Shown here: positions 1 to 6,245 of the stretch, piece after piece
Layout: each line of letters starts with the position of its first letter
How positions within the stretch are numbered: the first letter of the stretch is position 1
NCBI GenBank assembly: GCA_012035435.1
Contig: JAAUPH010000074.1
Coordinates: forward strand, 1-9,495
DNA length: 9,495 bases
Source of the DNA: Sphingopyxis sp.
GTDB lineage: Bacteria; Pseudomonadota; Alphaproteobacteria; Sphingomonadales; Sphingomonadaceae
Reading direction: 5' to 3'
The notes under the pieces: model-generated
The model's database searches: none
What the model was told of the DNA's origin: nothing
What the model saw: the letters and a program-made list of their open reading frames with translations, nothing else
Position numbers and translations under genes: made by a program

Positions 1-1578
1 AGCCGCTTGCCAAGCAGCGCGCCGGGCGAGCGGTTGATCGCATCGACCCGCGACCAGTTGGCGCGCACATCGACCCGGTCGGTCGGGCGCCAGTGCCAGT
101 TCGATCTCCACCCCATGCGCGCGGGCCCGATCAATATTCTCCGAGCGGAATGTCGCAAAGGAAAAGGCGATAAGATCATCGCTCGTCCTTCGGAACCAGG
201 TTACACCCAGCGCGGCGCGACCATCGAGGAATTTCTGCTCGATGCCGATGTCGAGGTTCTTGGCCGTTTCGGGACGCAGCGCGGGGTTGCCGAAGGGCGG
301 CTGACCCTCGCTCAGCGTCGGGGCGCGAAACCCCTCGGCATAGCTGGCGCGGATTAGGGTTGTGCCGTCATTGGGGGTGAAGGCGGCGTTGGTGGCGAGC
401 GTGGTTTTCGCGCCATAGTCGCTGTAATCGTCATGCCGCACACCGCCAGTGAACGTCAGTCCGGTCAGCGGGCGCAGGATCAGCTGGGCATAGCCGCCCG
501 TGACCTGATTGTCCGCCAGCGTCGCCGGAGCGCCTTCGAACGAGGTGCTGGTCCGCGTTTCCTCGTGCTCGGCGCCGAAGACGAGCGCGACGCTAGCGGC
601 GGCATTCCATTCGCCCTGATAGGTGAAGCGGTCGACGCTGCCGCTGATGAGGAAATTGTTGAAGCTGAACGCGACGGGATCGGTCCCGCGCCGGGCAATG
701 TCGCTGCGTGTGTAGGCGATGCGGTTGACAAATTTGCCGTTGAACAGCGCCGCGCGCGCGCCGATATAGCCGGTGAACTGGCGGTTGCGGCTTTCGGGCA
801 GGGCGTCGGCGCCCAGTCCAAATGGGCTGTCATATTCGATCCGGCCGCGGTTGTAGAAGCCGCGCAGATCGACGGCAGCATTGTCGCCCAATGCTATTTC
901 CAGGCGGCCGTTGGCGTTGACGGCGTCATAGCCGTCACGCTCGGTGCCGCCGGTGAGCGCGGAAATGCCGCGCGTGCGATACCAGCCGCCGCCAAAGCTT
1001 CCGCGCAATGCGCCACTTGTCCCGCTGACATTGGCGCTGGTGCGGATCGTTTCGGCCTGGCCACCCTCGGCGACTGCATGGACCGCTAAGGCATCGGTTG
1101 GCGTCAGCGACGTCAGGCTGATCACCCCGCCGATCGCCTGGCTGCCCCAAATGACCGAATTGGCACCGCGCAGCACTTCGATCCGGCCGAAATTGCCGAC
1201 CTGCAGCGCGCCGAAATCGAATGCGCCATTGGGGCTCGACGGATCATTGATCCTCACGCCGTCGACCAGCACCAAAGTTTGCGCGCTGTTGCCGCCGCGC
1301 AGGAAAACGCTGGTCTGGCTGCCCACCGGCCCGCGCTGCGCGACCGCGACCGATGGCAGCGTGCGCAGTGCATCGGTGATGGTGGCGCTTTGCAAGCTAT
1401 CGAGCCGTTCGCGGTCGATGCTGCTGATCGCTTGACCGCTTTCGCTGCGGGGTTGGGCGATGCCGCTGGCGGTGACGATGATATCGTCGGCCGCGTCATC
1501 AGTGGTTTGCGCCGCCGCCGCGCATGGCAGCGCCATGGCGAGCAGGCTCGCTGTGGAAATTCGACTATAGGAACGCAT
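1..1578 (-). CDS. btuB: BtuB-like TonB-dependent vitamin B12 receptor (3' end missing, frameshifted)
   Basis: Outer-membrane beta-barrel receptor that takes up cobalamin using energy from TonB-ExbB-ExbD. Reading leftward from ATG at 1578, residues 1-23 form a signal peptide ending in a run of Ala before Gln24. A TonB-box-like DDIIVTAS lies at 31-38. The plug domain shows VFLRGGNSAQTLVLVDGVRI (about 91-110) and RIEVLRGANSVIWGSQAIGG (132-151). Barrel motifs such as GFRAPTLSEG and NPALRPETAKNLDIGIE follow. The start is supported by GAAGGAG (1590-1584) five bases upstream. About 526 codons are present, so roughly the last 100 or more residues lie outside the window (E. coli BtuB is 614 aa). The cobalamin riboswitch in its leader supports B12 as ligand. 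The family-like reading ends after ELALAP (codon ending at 85) and resumes one base later as TDRVDVRANWSRVDA, so one base is extra, or two are missing, near 84-100. The stale frame stays open to the edge. A related TonB receptor for another B12-regulated substrate is less likely. Confidence 0.88.
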   Translation of the reverse strand, partial: MRSYSRISTASLLAMALPCAAAAQTTDDAADDIIVTASGIAQPRSESGQAISSIDRERLDSLQSATITDALRTLPSVAVAQRGPVGSQTSVFLRGGNSAQTLVLVDGVRINDPSSPNGAFDFGALQVGNFGRIEVLRGANSVIWGSQAIGGVISLTSLTPTDALAVHAVAEGGQAETIRTSANVSGTSGALRGSFGGGWYRTRGISALTGGTERDGYDAVNANGRLEIALGDNAAVDLRGFYNRGRIEYDSPFGLGADALPESRNRQFTGYIGARAALFNGKFVNRIAYTRSDIARRGTDPVAFSFNNFLISGSVDRFTYQGEWNAAASVALVFGAEHEETRTSTSFEGAPATLADNQVTGGYAQLILRPLTGLTFTGGVRHDDYSDYGAKTTLATNAAFTPNDGTTLIRASYAEGFRAPTLSEGQPPFGNPALRPETAKNLDIGIEQKFLDGRAALGVTWFRRTSDDLIAFSFATFRSENIDRARAHGVEIELALAPDRPGRCARQLVAGRCDQPLARRAAWQAA

Positions 1579-1585
1579 GGTAACT

Positions 1586-1622
1586 CCTTCATACAAACGA
1601 CCAAATGCCGGTTGCACGAAGG
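1586..1622 (-). promoter_or_regulatory. Expression-platform hairpin covering the btuB Shine-Dalgarno site
   Basis: In the btuB leader, between aptamer and start codon, CCUUCGUG (1622-1615) can pair with UAUGAAGG (1593-1586) over 8 bases (two G-U). The second arm contains GAAGG of the Shine-Dalgarno GAAGGAG (1590-1584), so forming the stem would block ribosome binding. This fits the translational control common for cobalamin riboswitches in proteobacteria. The loop is about 21 nt and could take part in the loop-loop contact known for this riboswitch class. That part is inference. Confidence 0.5.
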
Positions 1623-1666
1623 CGAACCCTCGTCCGAGTCGGTGCACCCCGCCCGCCCCGGATAAC

Positions 1667-1835
1667 GGCAACGCGGGGCAGGTCTCCTGGCTTGCCGGGT
1701 TATCAACATGAGCCGCCTTCCCGGATTGCTCCAGTGGCATATTGGCCCATGTCTCGCCGGTCACAGTTGCGGGGGCAGCGCCGGTTTTCACCGGCTTCCC
1801 TTTCATCTCCGTCTTCGGAGTAACCTTGCGTCACC
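1667..1835 (-). ncRNA. Cobalamin (AdoCbl) riboswitch controlling btuB
   Basis: Class I cobalamin aptamer in the btuB leader. Read on the minus strand it shows AAAGGGAAGCCGGTGAAAACC, then CTGCCCCCGCAACTGTGA (core, about 1760-1805), then the B12 box ATGCCACTGG (1740-1731) followed by AGCAATCCGGGAAGGCGG. The 3' segment is CGGCAAGCCAGGAGACCTGCC. The ends were set by P1, where GGUGACGC (1835-1828) pairs along all 8 bases with GCGUUGCC (1674-1667), including two G-U pairs. A small hairpin CUCC-gaagac-GGAG fills the peripheral P2 position. Ligand binding is expected to reduce btuB expression, most likely at translation since no U-tract terminator is seen. The opposite strand is open in the selO frame, which can mislead start calling for selO. 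Confidence 0.96.
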
Positions 1836-1840
1836 GAATT

Positions 1841-1869
1841 TGTTTAGGTGAAACGCTTTGCTCGCACAA
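1841..1869 (-). promoter_or_regulatory. Candidate btuB riboswitch promoter
   Basis: TTGTGC (1869-1864), a 17-nt spacer, then TAAACA (1846-1841) on the minus strand. Matches to the sigma-70 consensus are weak (about 3 of 6 each). The predicted transcription start, 6-7 nt further on at about 1834-1835, falls exactly on the first base of riboswitch P1, which supports the call. Confidence 0.38.
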
Positions 1870-1897
1870 CCCTGTTGGGGATGATAGGGGCGGGAGC

Positions 1898-3340
1898 ATG
1901 TTCAACTTCGACAATAGCTTTGCCCGCGATCTGCCGGGATTTTACCTGGCCGCAGAGGCCGATGCGCCGCCCGCACCGCGCCTGCTCTATTGGAATGCGG
2001 CGCTTGCGCAGGAGCTGGGGGTCGTGTCGGATGGGCAGGATTCCGCGATGCTATTGTCGGGTGCCGCCATGCCCGAGGGGGCCGAGCCCATCGCCTTTGC
2101 CTATGCCGGGCATCAGTTCGGCAGCTTCAATCCGCAGCTTGGTGACGGCCGCGCGCTGCTGTTGGGCGAACATATCACCCCCGATGGCCGCCGTCTCGAC
2201 GTTCAGCTTAAAGGGTCCGGCCCGACCCCGTTCTCGCGCGGCGGCGATGGCAAAGCGGCGCTGGGCCCGGTTTTGCGCGAGTATCTGATGTCAGAGGCGA
2301 TGCATGCGCTCGGCGTTCCGACCACGCGGTCGCTGGCAGCGGTTGCGACGGGGGAGATGGTTCACCGCGATCGTCCGCTTCCCGGTGCGGTCCTCACCCG
2401 TATCGCCGCGAGCCATATGCGGATCGGCACGATGCAGTTTTTTGCGGCGCATGGCGGCGCAGAGGCGGTGCGGCAAATTGCCGATCACGCCATTGCGCGC
2501 CACTGCCCGGCGGCGGCAGAGACGGCCAACCCTTATCTAACGCTGCTCGACCATGTTATCGGCGTGCAAGTCGCGCTCGTCGCGCACTGGATGGCAGTGG
2601 GCTTTGTCCACGGCGTGATGAACACCGACAATATGACACTGTCGGGTGAGACCATCGACTATGGTCCCTGTGCGTTAGTGGATGGTTATAGCGCGCGCGC
2701 GGTTTTCAGCTCGATTGATCGCGGCGGCCGCTATGCCTTTGGCCGGCAACCGCAAATATTGCACTGGAATCTGGCGCGGCTGGCCGATGCGCTATTGCCC
2801 GCGATCGTCGCCGTGCAGCCCGAGGATCAGGAAAAGGCAGTCGCGCTGATCGAAGGCGTGCCGGAGCGTTACTATCCCGAAATGACGGGTCGGATGCGGC
2901 GCAAGCTAGGGTTGCTGGAGGCGCGGCCGGACGATCAGTCACTGGTTGAGGCGCTGTTTGTAGAACTGGAGGGGCAGGGGGTTGATTTCACGCTGTTCTT
3001 CAGCGGGTTGACGGGTGAAGTTGCGGGCAACGCTGCAATGGCTGAACCGCCGGAACGCGTGGTGGCGTGGGTGGGGCAATGGCGCGAACGGCTGGCCTTA
3101 GAAGGCGGCGATCGAGTGGCCCGCGCCGCCATGATGCGCCGCGCCAACCCGGTGGTCATCCCGCGTAACCATCTGGTCGAAGCTGCGCTCAACGATGCGG
3201 TTGATCGCGGTGATTTTGCGGCCTTCGGCGCGCTGCTTGCGGCGGTGAGCGAACCTTTTACGCAGCGCGCGGCTGATGATCCGTTCGTTCTGCCGCCACC
3301 GGCGGACGCTGCGCCGCACGTCACATTCTGCGGTACTTAA
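1898..3340 (+). CDS. selO: Protein adenylyltransferase SelO (YdiU/UPF0061)
   Basis: Protein-AMPylating pseudokinase that transfers AMP from ATP to Ser, Thr or Tyr of target proteins and is linked to redox homeostasis in bacteria and mitochondria. The 480-aa product matches the usual bacterial length. Visible motifs are AYAGHQFGSFNPQLGDGRAL (68-87), VQLKGSGPTPFSRGGDGKAA (102-121), with Lys105 at the expected nucleotide-binding position, MRIGTMQFFAA and GVMNTDNM. The Asp244-Asn245 and Asp254 (IDYGP) pattern matches the catalytic and metal-binding D252/N253/D262 of Pseudomonas SelO with the same spacing. The C-terminus is CGT, so Cys478 is antepenultimate, where selenocysteine sits in animal SelO. 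The frame stays open back to 1742, but those 52 residues are antisense to the cobalamin riboswitch and do not resemble SelO. The family N-terminus is FDNSFARDLPG, so ATG 1898 is used. It is preceded only by a weak GGGAG. No convincing promoter was found between riboswitch and ATG. Confidence 0.96.
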   Translation: MFNFDNSFARDLPGFYLAAEADAPPAPRLLYWNAALAQELGVVSDGQDSAMLLSGAAMPEGAEPIAFAYAGHQFGSFNPQLGDGRALLLGEHITPDGRRLDVQLKGSGPTPFSRGGDGKAALGPVLREYLMSEAMHALGVPTTRSLAAVATGEMVHRDRPLPGAVLTRIAASHMRIGTMQFFAAHGGAEAVRQIADHAIARHCPAAAETANPYLTLLDHVIGVQVALVAHWMAVGFVHGVMNTDNMTLSGETIDYGPCALVDGYSARAVFSSIDRGGRYAFGRQPQILHWNLARLADALLPAIVAVQPEDQEKAVALIEGVPERYYPEMTGRMRRKLGLLEARPDDQSLVEALFVELEGQGVDFTLFFSGLTGEVAGNAAMAEPPERVVAWVGQWRERLALEGGDRVARAAMMRRANPVVIPRNHLVEAALNDAVDRGDFAAFGALLAAVSEPFTQRAADDPFVLPPPADAAPHVTFCGT

Positions 3341-3351
3341 AGCGAATGGCG

Positions 3352-3379
3352 TGCGTAGTGGCGAAGTGTCGCTTACGCA
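3352..3379. terminator. Hairpin between convergent selO and transporter genes
   Basis: TGCGTA-gt-GGCGA-agtg-TCGCT-TACGCA forms an 11-bp stem (one G-U pair) with a 2-base bulge and a 4-base loop. It starts 11 nt after the selO stop and includes the transporter stop codon (complement of 3373-3375). It can form in transcripts from either direction, so a shared bidirectional terminator is likely. Neither side has a good U-tract, so 3'-end protection or Rho-assisted ending is possible. Confidence 0.55.
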
Positions 3380-4884
3380 GCCCGCTCTTCATTCCCCAGC
3401 AGTCTGATCATCGCCAGCGCCGCCAGCCCCATGACCAGTGCGGCAAAGGCCATCGTCCAAATCGGTTCGGTTGGAAAAAATGCCTTCATGATACTGCCCA
3501 TCACCGTTGCCACCAGCAATTGTGGTACCACGATAAAGACATTGAACAGACCCATGTAAACGCCCAGTTTTTTCTGTGGCAGGCTGCTTGCCAAAATCGC
3601 ATAGGGCATGGCGAGGATCGAGGCCCAGGCGATGCCGATGCCGATTTCGCTGATCACCAGATGCTGGGGATCGCGTAGAAGGAAGAAGCTGGCATAACCC
3701 AGCGCCCCGGCGGTCAGCCCGACCATATGCGTCCGCACCTTGCCATAGCGCGCGGCGAGCCACGGGAGCAGCGTCAGCGCCGCAACCGCCGCGACGCCGT
3801 TGTAAATGGCGAACAGCACCCCGACCCAGTTGCCCGCCTCTTGATAAGCCGAGCTTTGGGGGTCGGTCGTGCCATAAAAATATTGCGCGACGACCGGGGT
3901 CGTATTGATCCACATGATGAACAGCGCCGACCAGCTGAAAAATTGCGCGAGCGCCAATTTCTTCATGATCGGCGGCATACCCGAAAAATCACCGACGATA
4001 TGGCTGAGCATGTTGTTCGAGCGCCCGCTGCGCGCGAGGGTGATAGCGGCGGCGCTGGCAACGCCATAGGCCGCGAGCAGCCCGCCGAGCAGATAAACCT
4101 CTTTTTCCAGCCCGAAGAATTGCACCGCAATCATGATGGCTGCGCCAGCCGCGACCCAGATGCCGCTGCCGAGCGGGCTGCGCGCGGCGAGGACACGGAG
4201 CACGCCGTCATCCTCCTGCGCGCTGCCGCCTTCGAACGCGGCGAGCTCTTCGGGGCTATATTCGCGCGTGCTGACGACCGTCCACAGGACCGATGCAAAC
4301 AGCGCGATCCCGCCGAACCAGAAACTGAACTTGACGGTGTCGGGAATGGTGCCGGGCGCGGCTTCATTGGCGACACCGATGAAATCGAGGAACCAGGGAA
4401 AGGCCGATCCGATCACCGCGCCGACACCGATAAAGGCGGTCTGCACCGCATAGCCCACCGTATGCTGGTCCTTGCGCAGCATATCGCCGACGAACGCGCG
4501 AAAGGGTTCCATCGAAACATTGATGCTGGCGTCGAGGATCCACAGCAGGGCAGCGGCGAACAGCAGCACTTCTGCCATCGGCATGGCAAAGAGCGACAAG
4601 GCGGCCAATATGGCGCCCGCGAGGAAATAGGGTCGCCGCCGCCCCAGTCGGCCAAGCCAAGTGCGGTCAGACATATGGCCGATGATCGGCTGCACCAGCA
4701 GGCCGGTCAGCGGCGCTGCAACCCAGAGCGCGGGCAAATCGTCCATTGCTGCGCCCAGCGTCTGGAAAATGCGGCTCATATTAGCGTTTTGCAGCGCAAA
4801 GCCGATTTGAATGCCCAGAAAGCCGAAACTGATATTGATCAGCCCCGCGATCGATTGACGCGGCTTGCCGCTCGCCTGTTCCAT
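3373..4884 (-). CDS. MFS sugar transporter, SLC45/GPH-like (inferred alpha-glucoside permease)
   Basis: Inner-membrane secondary transporter of about 12 helices and 503 aa, related to SLC45/sucrose-type and GPH-type sugar symporters. It probably carries a disaccharide from periplasm to cytoplasm with protons. The N-terminal helix GFLGIQIGFALQNANMSRIF (about 21-40) and the loop after helix 2, GHMSDR (69-74) then RLGRRRPYF (79-87), are hallmarks of this group. Further hydrophobic helices run to the end, which is LLGNEERAA. ATG at 4890 is also possible, but GGGAGG (4896-4891) would directly touch it. ATG at 4884 leaves a normal 6-nt spacing and was chosen. It lies 108 nt downstream of the lacI-type gene on the same strand and opposite the TonB receptor. 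This matches the arrangement of the Caulobacter maltose locus, where a similar permease (MalY) pairs with MalA. Maltose, sucrose or another alpha-glucoside is inferred, not shown. Confidence 0.9.
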   Translation of the reverse strand: MEQASGKPRQSIAGLINISFGFLGIQIGFALQNANMSRIFQTLGAAMDDLPALWVAAPLTGLLVQPIIGHMSDRTWLGRLGRRRPYFLAGAILAALSLFAMPMAEVLLFAAALLWILDASINVSMEPFRAFVGDMLRKDQHTVGYAVQTAFIGVGAVIGSAFPWFLDFIGVANEAAPGTIPDTVKFSFWFGGIALFASVLWTVVSTREYSPEELAAFEGGSAQEDDGVLRVLAARSPLGSGIWVAAGAAIMIAVQFFGLEKEVYLLGGLLAAYGVASAAAITLARSGRSNNMLSHIVGDFSGMPPIMKKLALAQFFSWSALFIMWINTTPVVAQYFYGTTDPQSSAYQEAGNWVGVLFAIYNGVAAVAALTLLPWLAARYGKVRTHMVGLTAGALGYASFFLLRDPQHLVISEIGIGIAWASILAMPYAILASSLPQKKLGVYMGLFNVFIVVPQLLVATVMGSIMKAFFPTEPIWTMAFAALVMGLAALAMIRLLGNEERAA

Positions 4885-4939
4885 CCTCATCCTCCCAATG
4901 CGGCTTTCGCACCGCTTATGGAAGGCAAGGTGGCAGAAG

Positions 4940-4966
4940 CCCGGCGCGCCGACAATGGCGCGCGGG
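4940..4966 (-). other. Intercistronic hairpin between regulator and transporter genes
   Basis: CCCG-g-CGCGCC, loop gacaat, GGCGCGCGGG forms a 10-bp GC stem with one bulged base in the 108-nt gap (4885-4992). No U-tract follows on the minus strand. It may end part of the regulator transcripts, protect an mRNA end, or lower transporter expression relative to the regulator. No clear separate promoter for the transporter was found in this gap. Confidence 0.4.
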
Positions 4967-4992
4967 TCGGTGCATACGAATACCTCAAGAAA

Positions 4993-6024
4993 TCAGTCGG
5001 CGCGTTGCCCGCAGCTTTGCCGGACGATCAGCCGCGTGGGCAGAGCTACCGAACGCACGGCCTCGCCGCGGATGGTGCCGATCAATGCGTCGACCAAGGC
5101 TTCCCCGGCCTGGTTGAAATCCTGCTGGATGGTGGTCAAAGGCGGGCGGGTCAGGCTGGCGGCGGAAATATCGTCAAAGCCTATCACCGCGACATCGTCA
5201 GGGACGGATCGACCCAGACTTTCCAGCTCGCGCATCGCCCCGATGGCAATCAAATCGCTTGCCGCGAAAATGGCGTCAAAAGGCACCCCGCGGCGGGCGA
5301 GTTCGGCCACGCCGCCGCGGCCCGATTGTTCGGTCAGATTGGCATCGACCTGCAATGCCCGATCGGGCTCAATCCCATGAGCACGCAAGGCGTCGGCGTA
5401 GCCCCGATATCGGTCATGCAATTCCGGGTAATGATCGCTGCTCGCACCCACGAAGGCGATGCGCCGTCGTCCAATATCCAACAAATGCCGGGTCGCAGTG
5501 GCACCGCCCTGACGATTGTCGCTGCCCACCACGGGGCCAAGATCATCGGCGCTGTTGTGCCCCCAGCGCACAAAATGGGTGTCGTCCGCAATCAGGCTGG
5601 CCAGCTTGTCGCGATACACCTCAAAATCTCCGCAGCCCAGCAAGATGATCCCGTCTGCCTTGCGGCTTTCCTCAAATTCCGCATGCCAGTCCGACGAATA
5701 TTGCTGCATGGAAATCAGCAGGTCATAGCCGCGTTTGGCCGACGCACGGATGATCGACCCCAGCATGGCAAGGAAAAAGGGGTTGATCATCGAGCTGTCG
5801 GGCATCGGATCTTCGAAGAAGAGTAACGCCAAAGTGCTGGTTTCGCGCCGCCGCAGGCTCGACGCATTCTTGTCGACCTTGTAATTCAGCTGCTGTGCAA
5901 TCGCCTCGATCCGCTTGCGTGTGCTTTCCGACACCGCCGGACTGCCGCGCAGCGCACGCGACACCGTCGGCTGGGACACGCCCGCCAGCTGTGCGATATC
6001 GAATGATGTTGCCTTGACGGGCAC
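4993..6024 (-). CDS. LacI-family transcriptional regulator of the sugar locus
   Basis: Dimeric sugar-responsive DNA-binding repressor. With the GTG at 6024 as start the product is 343 aa, normal for the family. The helix-turn-helix is FDIAQLAGVSQPTVSRALRG (8-27). The hinge region follows (about 47-60, NYKVDKNASSLRRR). The periplasmic-binding-protein-like sensor domain shows VGSDNRQGG (about 166-174), FAASDLIAIGAMREL (about 253-267), VIGFDDISAASLTRPPLTTI (280-299) and the C-terminal TRLIVRQSCG. An in-frame ATG at 6117 would add 31 residues. Those residues do not resemble the family, and they lie upstream of and across the likely promoter (6052-6080), so they were rejected. A GGGAG lies 13 nt before the GTG, which is rather far. 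It is divergent from the TonB receptor and upstream of the permease, so it probably controls both and itself. The ligand is likely an alpha-glucoside or product, by context only. Confidence 0.93.
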   Translation of the reverse strand: MPVKATSFDIAQLAGVSQPTVSRALRGSPAVSESTRKRIEAIAQQLNYKVDKNASSLRRRETSTLALLFFEDPMPDSSMINPFFLAMLGSIIRASAKRGYDLLISMQQYSSDWHAEFEESRKADGIILLGCGDFEVYRDKLASLIADDTHFVRWGHNSADDLGPVVGSDNRQGGATATRHLLDIGRRRIAFVGASSDHYPELHDRYRGYADALRAHGIEPDRALQVDANLTEQSGRGGVAELARRGVPFDAIFAASDLIAIGAMRELESLGRSVPDDVAVIGFDDISAASLTRPPLTTIQQDFNQAGEALVDALIGTIRGEAVRSVALPTRLIVRQSCGQRAD

Positions 6025-6051
6025 GGCTTGGCTTTTTCTCCCAGTTCCGTG

Positions 6052-6080
6052 ACGATAGAGGGGGTGCAGCAATTCTGCAA
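6052..6080 (-). promoter_or_regulatory. Candidate promoter of the LacI-type regulator
   Basis: Minus strand TTGCAG (6080-6075), 17-nt spacer, TATCGT (6057-6052): 4 of 6 matches in each box at the ideal distance. Transcription would begin near 6045, giving a leader of about 20 nt to the GTG at 6024. This agrees with the start chosen. The palindrome at 6065-6079 overlaps its -35 box. Confidence 0.5.
6065..6079. promoter_or_regulatory. Palindrome over the regulator -35 box
   Basis: TGCAG-caatt-CTGCA is a perfect 5-bp inverted repeat with a 5-bp spacer. It covers the -35 box of the regulator promoter, a position that would suit autorepression. It lacks the central CpG normal for LacI-family sites, so it may serve another protein or be chance. 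Confidence 0.3.
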
Positions 6081-6099
6081 CATGTGTGCGGCTGCATTT

Positions 6100-6126
6100 T
6101 TGAATACGTATGCCCAATTCTGTAAT
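6100..6126 (+). promoter_or_regulatory. Candidate promoter of the TonB receptor gene
   Basis: TTGAAT (6100-6105) and TGTAAT (6121-6126, 5 of 6 to consensus) are separated by 15 nt, a little short. TAATCG at 6123 gives 17 nt but a poorer box. The palindrome at 6104-6111 overlaps the -35 box. The leader would be about 110 nt. A weaker alternative -10 (TATAGC, 6205-6210) has no good -35. Confidence 0.33.
6104..6111. promoter_or_regulatory. Candidate LacI-family operator
   Basis: ATACGTAT is a perfect 8-bp palindrome with a central CpG, the feature contacted by the hinge helices of LacI-family repressors. Flanks (TTGA on the left, GCCC on the right) are only partly symmetric. It lies in the shared control region and overlaps the predicted receptor promoter, so it is the best candidate site for the adjacent regulator. 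Confidence 0.48.
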
Positions 6127-6173
6127 CGGCGGAGGTGCGGGCCTACCCGATACGACGTGGAGAGGTATTAACA

Positions 6174-6194
6174 GGCGCAGTCCAATTTTGCGCC
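6174..6194 (+). other. Small hairpin in the TonB receptor leader
   Basis: GGCGCA (6174-6179) and TGCGCC (6189-6194) form a 6-bp stem with a 9-nt loop, about 50 nt before the start codon. It could be a leader structure or an inverted-repeat binding site. The rest of 6127-6230 shows nothing further that I recognise. Confidence 0.28.
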
Positions 6195-6245
6195 CCCTCT
6201 CTTGTATAGCGGTTCGGCAAGGCCGCGTTCCGGGGAGATACCAAA

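Noticed and set aside
433..1089. A 218-codon plus-strand frame opposite btuB
   Set aside because: It is a shadow of the BtuB reading frame, which shows clear receptor motifs on the minus strand throughout this stretch.
1254..1709. A 151-codon minus-strand frame overlapping the btuB start and leader
   Set aside because: It is out of frame with the receptor, runs into the riboswitch and has a low-complexity Arg/Ala/Ser composition. The receptor frame from 1578 has a signal peptide, TonB box and plug motifs.
3727..5826. A 699-codon open frame on the plus strand, the longest antisense frame in the window
   Set aside because: It lies wholly opposite the well-supported permease and LacI-family genes, crosses their intergenic gap, and its product is rich in Arg, Ala, Gln and Asp with no recognisable domain. 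Such frames are common opposite GC-rich genes.
6025..6117. A 31-residue N-terminal extension of the LacI-type regulator from ATG 6117
   Set aside because: The extension does not resemble the family, and its codons lie across and upstream of the likely promoter. The GTG at 6024 gives a normal-length protein that starts just before the helix-turn-helix.
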